From assembly GCA_946478775.1 (NCBI GenBank), contig CAMLDR010000248.1, positions 1 through 5,177 on the forward strand: a DNA stretch of 5,177 nt, written 5' to 3'. Position numbers and translations under genes: made by a program. How positions within the stretch are numbered: position 1 is the stretch's first letter; each line of letters starts with the position of its first letter. The stretch comes from an uncultured Flavobacteriales bacterium (GTDB taxonomy: Bacteria; Bacteroidota; Bacteroidia; Flavobacteriales; Crocinitomicaceae). This document shows, piece after piece, positions 1 through 5,177 of this stretch. The notes beneath the pieces were generated by a model. The model did no database searches and was not told where the DNA came from. It saw nothing but the letters and a program-made list of their open reading frames with translations.

Positions 1-576
1 GAATAACTCCCTTGTTTTTTTTGCATCATAACGGAATAACTTGCCATGCTTATCTATTCTTCCGAGTTTATAAATACCGGCATAGTAAACATTGTCATTT
101 TTATCCACCGTAAATTCTTTTCGGTGGTTAAAATCACCATGATTCAATTGTTCTATCTGATCATTGTATTTATAGGAGATTATTTTCTTTTTTAGGGGAT
201 CATAATACGCCAATTTGCCGCTATACAAATAGAACCACACCCGACCTTTGTAATCTTCGTAGATTCTAAAAACCACCTCATCGGGAAGACCGTTTGATTT
301 ATTGTAGACCTGTAACCGGAACCCATCATACTTTACGACGCCGTGGTCTGTGCAGAACCACATATAGCCGTTTCTATCCTGATGCACATAATAAGTCTCC
401 GAACTTGGCAAGCCATCATTCACGGAAATGTTCATATAAGCCGGTTCCCACAGCTTTTCCTGTGAAAGAGCTACTTGTCCGAATAACACTAGTATAAGAA
501 TCTGCAGACAGATTTTTTTAACCCGGGGAAGTTCCTTCATGTCCTTCAAAAATACTTTTTTTCCAGTGTCCGCCAT
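1..576 (-). CDS. Propeller-type sensor histidine kinase, N-terminal part (truncated by window edge)
   Basis: This is the first 192 codons of a protein that continues beyond the left edge. It is the tandem paralogue of the complete sensor kinase at 577-3528: over the first two propeller blades (from WEPAY to YYD) I count 54 identical residues of 85. Visible blade motifs are GLPSSETYYVHQ, GYMWFCTDHGVVKYDGF and GLPDEVVFRIYEDYKGRVWF, typical of two-component-regulator propeller (Reg_prop) repeats, which form a periplasmic sensing domain. Near the N-terminus a basic stretch (RVKK) is followed by the hydrophobic run ICLQILILVLFGQVALS and then Q, which reads as a signal peptide. The first ATG (574-576) directly abuts the TAA of the upstream kinase, so translation may be coupled. 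A second ATG at 538-540 (Met13) gives a more conventional signal peptide without the charged MADTGKKVFLKD extension, and is a serious alternative start. By analogy with the paralogue I infer a Y_Y_Y domain, membrane segment and LytS-type kinase in the unseen part; none of these is visible here. Confidence 0.88.
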   Translation of the reverse strand, partial: MADTGKKVFLKDMKELPRVKKICLQILILVLFGQVALSQEKLWEPAYMNISVNDGLPSSETYYVHQDRNGYMWFCTDHGVVKYDGFRLQVYNKSNGLPDEVVFRIYEDYKGRVWFYLYSGKLAYYDPLKKKIISYKYNDQIEQLNHGDFNHRKEFTVDKNDNVYYAGIYKLGRIDKHGKLFRYDAKKTRELF

Positions 577-3528
577 TTAATCTTTATTGAAAACCGGGAT
601 CAAAATGATAATTTTCGTACCGGTTGATTTACCCTTTTCGTCGGTCAAATTTTCTATTGTGAAATCAAATTCAGTATTGTATTTTTCTTTGAAAAGGCTT
701 AATCTTTCAGAAGTAATCTGCATTCCATAAGATTTATGTTCCGGGCTCAGTGGGTTTTCCGCTTTCGATTGATATCCGATTCCATTATCAGTGACAATAA
801 CTACCAACCTGTTCTCTGCTACTTCCCTGAAGTCAATCTCCAGTTTACCGGCAATCTCCAAGCCTTTGAACCCATGGATAATGGCATTTTCTACAAAGGG
901 TTGAATCAGCATGGGCGGAATATAATTCTGAAGCTCAATATGAGTCAATGAAATCGTGAACTCAAAATTAAAACGGTCTTTAAAACGCATTTTTTCGAGC
1001 TCCACATACTTTGTCAGCACCTCTATTTCCTGCCGGATAGTGACTTCACTTTCACGGGAATTATTCAAGGTCATTCGAATCAGCTGAGAAAGCATTTGCA
1101 AATATTTTTCTGCCTGGTCGTTTTCGTTATACACGAGGAAACTTTGAATGGAATTCAGGGAGTTGAAAATAAAATGCGGGTTCATTTGGGCCAATAAAGC
1201 TTTTTGTTCCAACTTCTCAATCTGACGTTTGTATTTTCGCTGGCGGTTGATCTGAACGGCCCGGATCCGGAAAACGGTAAATGCAACCAGGAAACTGCTT
1301 AGAACTAGTAAGAGGTAGAACCAGATCGTTTCCACAAATTTAGGGTGCTTTTGAAGATTTAATATCCCATAAGGCTTTTGCCACATACCGTTATCGTTCA
1401 AATAAGACAACTCCAAATGGTATTCTCCTGAAGTCAAATCATAAAAGTCAATACTGCCCGTATTCCCATAGGTCCATTTATCATTCGCCAGGAGACGGTA
1501 CTTGTATCTTTGACCATCCAGATTTTTGTAGTTAGTTGAGCGCAGTTCAATATGGATCATCTTTGAATCACTTGCAACTTCCAGTTTTTTAGATTTCGGA
1601 TAGATAACTTTCCCGTCCACCCTCAATTCTTTTACGGAAACCTGCTTTTTTAATGGATTGATCAAAAAACTCAGATCCGCAGGAAATTTCGAAATCCCTT
1701 TTTTGGTAGCCAAAAAAACGGTTTGCCCGTCCAGGCAAATATAGTTTACCTCATTGGTGGCAAGACCATTCGCCTCTAAGATGTTATGGATCCGTACATA
1801 TTTATTCCCAATAAAGAACACCTTTGAAACACCGCTATTTGTAGCAATCCAGCAAGTATTCCCGTTTTTCTCCAATTGAATTTTATTGATCTGATCACTC
1901 ACCAAGCCGTTTTCACTGGTAATGTGATTGGTTATTTTACCGTCTTTGAAAACATACACTCCTTCTCCCCTGGTTCCAATGACCAAACCCAACTCTTTGG
2001 AGTACCGGACACAAGAAACACGGTTGTTTTGGATCACCTTTGGAAACATTGAATTATCCAAAAGACCATTCTTTAAACAAAACAAGCCTTTTGCATTTCC
2101 GACAAAAACAAGTCCTTTATCCGACGAACAAACTGTTTCAAAAAAATGATGGAGGTTCTTATGGTATCTCTTTGATGCAAAATAATCATAGAGCGTTTCC
2201 ATCTTTCCGTTCCGGTGAATCCGCATTACCATGGAAGCACAGATCAGCATACTTGTATCTTGCTCATTAAAATTGTCATAATAATTAGGTATCCTCCAGT
2301 ATTTTTTTCCTTTCACATCAATGGAAAGTTTATTACTGATTTTTGGCAAAAGAATGATATTACCGAACCGCGAAATAATGTTTCTTGAAATATGATTAGC
2401 TGTTAATAAAGGATAATGGTCCTTCAGTCTGAATACTCCCAAATGAGTGGAATAAAAAATATCTCTATTCGAATCAACAACGACATGAGTTACATCTATT
2501 TCTTTCGAGTTTTCAAAGACAGAAATATTTTTCACGATTGAATTCGGCATGTAAACGATTCCTTTATCCAGGGTAGAAAACCACAATCCTTTTTCCCTAT
2601 CCCTGAAAACAGAAGAAACTTTAAATCCTTCTAAAAAGTGTTGTTGGGGAGCATTTAAAAGTCCATGCTTAGCACTATTTTTCAACTTATAAGCTCCATT
2701 CACTGTTGTTATCCATAAATCAGACCCGATAGAAAAATATCCGGTAGTTCCGGGAAACCGAATCAATTTATCAGGAAATCTCAAATCAAAAAAGCAATCC
2801 TGAATCCGGGCAATTTCCAATCCCTGATGCAGCTTCAATTCGGAAAGGGCACTTTGCATCTGTTTCTTAAATACCGTGCAGCTAACTACTTTTTTTTGGA
2901 ATTTCCCGTTTTTCCGGATCGTAAGCTCACAAATATCCGGAGCTATTCCCTTGGTCTTATTCAAATTAAAAGTCGTTTGGTAACCCCCGTTTACCTTATC
3001 AAAAGTCCAACAATCACTTCCAAAAGTGGACACCTTTGTTTTCCCCTTCCGATCAATTTTCAGTATCCCGTTATTACCCGAACTGAAGTATACGTTGTCT
3101 TTTTTGTCTATCGAAAATGTTTTGGATGGATACAAATTATTTCCAATGTATCTTGAGATCAGATGATTGTATTTGTACTTGATAATGCGGTGCTTTTCAC
3201 AATCATAATAACTTAACAGACCGTTGTAACTAATGAACCAGATTCGTCCTTTATAATCTTCGTAAATCCAAAAAATGACGTTATCAGGAAGTCCGTTTTT
3301 AGTGGTCAGTACTTCCATTTTAAACCCGTCGTATCTTACCACGCCGCGATCCGTACAAAACCAGATATATCCCTGACTTCCCTGGTAAACAAAATAAGTT
3401 TCCGAACTGGGCAGTCCTTCTTTAATTGAAAAAGTTCTGTAAGCCGGCTCCCAATTGGTTTGTGCAATGGAAACACCCACTAAGAAGAAAGTCAAAAAAA
3501 TCGTGATATGTTTTTGAAAACTAATCAC
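577..3528 (-). CDS. Propeller/Y_Y_Y sensor histidine kinase, LytS type (His_kinase PF06580 family)
   Basis: A complete 983-residue membrane sensor kinase. Residues 1-22 form a signal peptide (hydrophobic core ITIFLTFFLVGVSIA, then Q23). Residues from about 30 to 620 are Reg_prop-type blades, for example GLPSSETYFVYQ at 38-49, GYIWFCTDRGVVRYDG at 53-68 and GLPDNVIFWIYED further on; in this family they usually build two periplasmic beta-propellers. A Y_Y_Y domain follows at about 640-730 (YKYRLL near 675). One transmembrane helix lies at about 735-755, then a basic, coiled-coil-like linker (RQRKYKRQIEKLEQK). The kinase has MNPHFIFNSLNS with the phospho-accepting His785, the N box VENAIIHG at 879-886, the G1 motif DNGIG at 914-918, SYGMQITSERL around Gly935, and GTK at 970-972, so it appears catalytically intact. 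There is no receiver or DNA-binding domain, so it needs a separate regulator, normally LytTR type, which is absent here. The start is GTG (3526-3528), preceded immediately by an in-frame TAA and overlapping truA by 8 bases. It is the only start that keeps the whole signal peptide. The ligand is unknown. Confidence 0.95.
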   Translation of the reverse strand: MISFQKHITIFLTFFLVGVSIAQTNWEPAYRTFSIKEGLPSSETYFVYQGSQGYIWFCTDRGVVRYDGFKMEVLTTKNGLPDNVIFWIYEDYKGRIWFISYNGLLSYYDCEKHRIIKYKYNHLISRYIGNNLYPSKTFSIDKKDNVYFSSGNNGILKIDRKGKTKVSTFGSDCWTFDKVNGGYQTTFNLNKTKGIAPDICELTIRKNGKFQKKVVSCTVFKKQMQSALSELKLHQGLEIARIQDCFFDLRFPDKLIRFPGTTGYFSIGSDLWITTVNGAYKLKNSAKHGLLNAPQQHFLEGFKVSSVFRDREKGLWFSTLDKGIVYMPNSIVKNISVFENSKEIDVTHVVVDSNRDIFYSTHLGVFRLKDHYPLLTANHISRNIISRFGNIILLPKISNKLSIDVKGKKYWRIPNYYDNFNEQDTSMLICASMVMRIHRNGKMETLYDYFASKRYHKNLHHFFETVCSSDKGLVFVGNAKGLFCLKNGLLDNSMFPKVIQNNRVSCVRYSKELGLVIGTRGEGVYVFKDGKITNHITSENGLVSDQINKIQLEKNGNTCWIATNSGVSKVFFIGNKYVRIHNILEANGLATNEVNYICLDGQTVFLATKKGISKFPADLSFLINPLKKQVSVKELRVDGKVIYPKSKKLEVASDSKMIHIELRSTNYKNLDGQRYKYRLLANDKWTYGNTGSIDFYDLTSGEYHLELSYLNDNGMWQKPYGILNLQKHPKFVETIWFYLLLVLSSFLVAFTVFRIRAVQINRQRKYKRQIEKLEQKALLAQMNPHFIFNSLNSIQSFLVYNENDQAEKYLQMLSQLIRMTLNNSRESEVTIRQEIEVLTKYVELEKMRFKDRFNFEFTISLTHIELQNYIPPMLIQPFVENAIIHGFKGLEIAGKLEIDFREVAENRLVVIVTDNGIGYQSKAENPLSPEHKSYGMQITSERLSLFKEKYNTEFDFTIENLTDEKGKSTGTKIIILIPVFNKD

Positions 3529-4297
3529 TTATCTTGTTTTTAGTTCTAAAAAACAGCGCTTCCGGATAGCGGATATCGACTAAAAACAATCCTTTGGCAG
3601 GTACAGATAATTTAGCTTCTCCACGATCTTTAGACTCAATGATTTTTACCAGGTCTTTCGGGTTTAAATTCCCGTTGCCAACTTCCAATAAAGTGCCCAC
3701 TACCGCTCTTACCATATTCCTCAGAAAACGATCTGCTGTTATTTCAAAGTGCCACTGATGTTCGTTCAATTGCTTCCATTCAGCTCGTGAAACGGTGCAA
3801 ATATTTGTTTTTACATCCGTATGCAATTTGGAGAACGAGGTAAAATCCTGCTTTCCCAATAAAATTGTTGCAGCTTGGTTCATGGCTTGAAAATCAATTT
3901 CCGGCCCCAGGAAATAACTATCCAATGAAAAAGGGTCTTTCTTTTGATGAACAAAGTAATGATATGTCCGGGAAGTCGCTGAAAACCGTGCATGAAATTC
4001 TTCGCTTACCTTTTGAGCCGAAAACACCCCCACATCGTCCGGCAGCATTTTGTTTAATTTATAAACCAATTGCTCGGCATCCAGTTCTTTAAACACATCA
4101 AAATGAAGCACATAGTAAGAAGCATGCACACCCGTATCCGTTCTGCCACAGCCCACTACCGAAACCGGGTTATTTCCCATTAACCGGGATAACCGCAGTT
4201 CCATTTCTTCCTGAACGGAAGACGCATTCGGCTGAATTTGCCAGCCATGATAATTCGTTCCGCGATAAGCGAGTTCCAGAGCATATCGAAATGTCAT
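3521..4297 (-). CDS. truA: tRNA pseudouridine(38-40) synthase TruA
   Basis: TruA isomerises uridine to pseudouridine at positions 38-40 in the anticodon stem-loop of many tRNAs, in the cytoplasm and as a homodimer. The 258-residue length is normal for the family. Diagnostic motifs are all present. The catalytic loop GCGRTDTGVHA spans 49-59 with the nucleophile Asp54. FHARFSATSRTYHY at 101-114 contains the conserved Arg110 and the active-site Tyr112. FLRNMVRAVVG at 191-201 is the conserved C-terminal motif. The N-terminal YALELAYRGTNYHGWQ matches the usual first strand and loop of TruA. The ATG at 4295-4297 is chosen because it begins just before this conserved strand and sits just downstream of a -7 box. 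It is the first gene of the minus-strand group: its TAG stop overlaps the GTG start of the sensor kinase, so the three genes are probably transcribed together. Nothing in the sequence links tRNA modification to the sensors functionally, and shared transcription may be incidental. Confidence 0.97.
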   Translation of the reverse strand: MTFRYALELAYRGTNYHGWQIQPNASSVQEEMELRLSRLMGNNPVSVVGCGRTDTGVHASYYVLHFDVFKELDAEQLVYKLNKMLPDDVGVFSAQKVSEEFHARFSATSRTYHYFVHQKKDPFSLDSYFLGPEIDFQAMNQAATILLGKQDFTSFSKLHTDVKTNICTVSRAEWKQLNEHQWHFEITADRFLRNMVRAVVGTLLEVGNGNLNPKDLVKIIESKDRGEAKLSVPAKGLFLVDIRYPEALFFRTKNKISD

Positions 4298-4301
4298 AGG
4301 G

Positions 4302-4330
4302 CAAAGTTAATCAATTCGTTCGCTTCACAA
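4302..4330 (-). promoter_or_regulatory. Predicted Bacteroidota-type promoter of truA and the sensor genes
   Basis: Read on the minus strand, TAACTTTG (4302-4309) is an exact match to the Bacteroidota -7 consensus TAnnTTTG. A TTG at 4328-4330, 18 bases upstream, is a possible -33 element, slightly closer than the usual spacing of about 19-21. Only CCCT separates the -7 box from the truA ATG, so transcription would begin at or within a few bases of the start codon. I see no equally good TAnnTTTG match immediately upstream of either sensor gene, which supports one shared transcript. Confidence 0.55.
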
Positions 4331-4358
4331 GAGAGAACAGGCAGGATCAAATTCTTAA

Positions 4359-4371
4359 CATTAAAATAATG
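4359..4371. repeat. Short perfect inverted repeat in the divergent intergenic region (possible operator)
   Basis: CATTA at 4359-4363 and TAATG at 4367-4371 are perfect inverted arms separated by AAA. The element lies between the two outward-facing promoters, about 50 bases upstream of the truA -7 box and about 60 bases upstream of the regulator's -7 box, a position that suits a dimeric DNA-binding protein. With only five base pairs per arm in AT-rich DNA it could easily be chance. The palindrome TTAATTAA lies close by at 4381-4388. Confidence 0.2.
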
Positions 4372-4432
4372 CGCCCTGATTTAATTAATTATTTCGTAAC
4401 ACAGCAGTAATTATAAAGGAAAGTGCTAAGGA

Positions 4433-4440
4433 TACTTTTG
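4433..4440 (+). promoter_or_regulatory. Predicted -7 promoter box of the response regulator
   Basis: TACTTTTG is an exact match to the Bacteroidota -7 consensus TAnnTTTG and is followed by C, as is common. It lies 24 bases before the ATG at 4465 and would give a leader of roughly 18-20 bases containing the AAGGAG ribosome binding site. I see no convincing TTTG-type -33 element at the expected distance; 4409-4414 reads AATTAT. Its position is inconsistent with translation starting at the upstream in-frame GTG (4423). Confidence 0.55.
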
Positions 4441-4454
4441 CCTCGAACATTAAC

Positions 4455-4460
4455 AAGGAG
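4455..4460 (+). promoter_or_regulatory. Ribosome binding site of the response regulator
   Basis: AAGGAG matches the Shine-Dalgarno core and ends four bases before the ATG at 4465-4467. This helps choose that ATG over the GTG at 4423, which would add 14 residues (MLRILLPRTLTRST) that do not belong to the receiver fold. Strong Shine-Dalgarno sequences are less common in Bacteroidota, so a clear one is notable. Confidence 0.6.
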
Positions 4461-4464
4461 CACA

Positions 4465-5154
4465 ATGCAAGTGAGTAAGGGACAAACCATACTTTTAGTG
4501 GATGACGAAAAAGATATTCTGGAATTTTTGCAGTATAATCTGGAGCGGGAAGGATATAAAGTATTTGTTGCCAATGATGGACTCGAAGGAGTTGAAATGG
4601 CTCAAAAAGTATCACCTGATCTCATACTGATGGATGTAATGATGCCCAGAATGGATGGTATCGAGGCTTGTCAGACTATTCGACAGGATTTGCAGCTTAA
4701 ATCCCCTTTAATTGCTTTTCTTACTTCAAGGGCCGAAGATTATTCTCAGGTTGCAGGGTTTGAAGCAGGAGCAGATGATTACATTACCAAGCCCATCCGA
4801 CCACGTTTATTGGTTTCGAAAGTAGAAGCATTATTGAGAAGGGCCGGACGCATCAATGGTGCTGAAGCGGAAATCAAAACTTCTTCCATTACGGTTAATC
4901 GGGAGAAATTCCTGGTATACATGAACGATGAAGAAATTCAATTGCCTAAAAAGGAATTTGAACTGATCGAATTGCTGGCTTCCAGGCCCGGAAAAGTATT
5001 TACACGTGAGCAAATCCTGACAACTGTTTGGGGCGACGAAACCATTGTAGGTGAACGCACCATTGATGTTCATATCCGAAAATTAAGAGAGAAACTAGGA
5101 GAATCGTATATTCGTACCATTAAAGGTGTTGGTTATACATTTTCTGAAAAGTGA
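4465..5154 (+). CDS. OmpR/PhoB-family response regulator (receiver plus winged helix)
   Basis: A 229-residue two-component response regulator, the usual length for this family. The receiver domain (about 7-125) has the acidic pair Asp13-Asp14, the phospho-accepting Asp57 in LILMDVMMP, Thr87 in FLTS, Tyr106 and Lys109 in GADDYITKP, so all switch residues are present. The C-terminal winged-helix DNA-binding domain (about 137-227) shows LPKKEFELIELLASRPGKV, FTREQIL, the recognition-helix segment RTIDVHIRKLREKLG (198-212) and the terminal wing IRTIKGVGYTF. Phosphorylation by a partner kinase is expected to promote dimerisation through the alpha4-beta5-alpha5 face and promoter binding. The start is the ATG with AAGGAG upstream, downstream of the -7 box; a GTG 42 bases earlier in the same frame is rejected. 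It is transcribed divergently from truA and overlaps the next gene by GTGA, which points to an operon with its own kinase. It resembles PhoB or RprY-like regulators, but the regulon cannot be told from sequence, so I give no symbol. Confidence 0.95.
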   Translation: MQVSKGQTILLVDDEKDILEFLQYNLEREGYKVFVANDGLEGVEMAQKVSPDLILMDVMMPRMDGIEACQTIRQDLQLKSPLIAFLTSRAEDYSQVAGFEAGADDYITKPIRPRLLVSKVEALLRRAGRINGAEAEIKTSSITVNREKFLVYMNDEEIQLPKKEFELIELLASRPGKVFTREQILTTVWGDETIVGERTIDVHIRKLREKLGESYIRTIKGVGYTFSEK

Positions 5155-5177
5155 AAAAATTAAATCCGTTTACCATT
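5151..5177 (+). CDS. Start of downstream gene, probably the partner sensor histidine kinase (truncated)
   Basis: A GTG at 5151-5153 overlaps the TGA stop of the response regulator in the classic four-base GTGA arrangement and opens a frame that runs to the window edge, reading MKKLNPFTI. The two lysines followed by increasingly hydrophobic residues fit the N-terminus of a membrane protein. In Bacteroidota, as elsewhere, OmpR/PhoB-type regulators are very often followed directly by their histidine kinase, so I infer a PhoR-like kinase. Only nine codons are visible, no domain can be seen, and the true start could lie further downstream. Confidence 0.45.

Noticed and set aside
294..497. Plus-strand open frame opposite the truncated sensor
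   Set aside because: It lies antisense to a frame with clear propeller motifs, has no recognisable domain and a composition expected of a shadow frame.
2827..3156. Plus-strand open frame of 109 codons inside the complete sensor
   Set aside because: It is antisense to propeller-repeat coding sequence, has no recognisable family, and no promoter or ribosome binding site stands out.
577..3528. Hybrid two-component system (kinase fused to receiver and AraC domain), as in polysaccharide-utilisation loci
   Set aside because: The propeller and Y_Y_Y ectodomain resembles those proteins, but the chain ends just after the ATPase domain and the kinase motif is LytS type; no receiver or helix-turn-helix is present and no SusC/SusD genes are nearby.
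3865..4092. Plus-strand open frame within truA
   Set aside because: It is fully opposite conserved TruA sequence, with no independent support.
4423..4464. N-terminal extension of the response regulator from a GTG at 4423
   Set aside because: The 14 extra residues fit no receiver fold, the GTG lies upstream of the -7 box, and the ATG at 4465 has a good AAGGAG site.
4385..4615. Minus-strand open frames opposite the regulator's promoter and receiver domain
   Set aside because: They run antisense through the phospho-receiver coding region and show no family signature; shadows of the regulator gene.
1..5177. Defence island, CRISPR array, insertion sequence, retroelement or other novel system
   Set aside because: I found no array of spaced repeats, no transposase or terminal inverted repeats, and no nuclease or reverse-transcriptase motif; all complete genes belong to known housekeeping or signalling families.

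Overview
The window looks like the chromosome of a Bacteroidota bacterium, probably of Flavobacteriales type. The reasons are the moderately AT-rich coding DNA, two exact matches to the Bacteroidota -7 promoter element TAnnTTTG, and large sensor kinases with a two-component-regulator propeller, Y_Y_Y domain and LytS-type kinase, which are especially common in that phylum. I cannot name the genus with confidence. No mobile element, CRISPR array, tRNA, rRNA or clear terminator is visible.

Minus strand (4297 down to 1): three genes run head to tail in what looks like one operon. The first is truA (tRNA pseudouridine synthase A). The second is a complete 983-residue membrane sensor kinase that starts with GTG inside the last codons of truA (8-base overlap). 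The third is a paralogous sensor kinase, cut by the left edge of the window, whose first possible ATG follows the stop codon of the second gene with no gap. The two sensors are clearly a tandem duplication: 54 of 85 aligned residues are identical by hand count over the first two propeller blades. No LytTR-type response regulator, the usual partner of such kinases, is present.

Divergent intergenic region (4298-4464, 167 bases): it holds a back-to-back promoter region. A TAACTTTG box faces truA only four bases from its ATG, which suggests a leaderless or nearly leaderless transcript. A TACTTTTG box faces the response regulator, followed by an AAGGAG ribosome binding site. A small perfect inverted repeat lies between them.

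Plus strand (4465 to the right edge): an intact OmpR/PhoB-family response regulator is followed, through a GTGA overlap, by the first nine codons of another gene. By position and by its basic N-terminus this is probably the cognate histidine kinase. This PhoB-like pair is likely a separate signalling unit from the two propeller sensors on the other strand.

The gene families are all known. The features most worth a second look are the coupling of two tandem propeller sensors to truA, the missing regulator for those sensors, and the unusual translation starts.
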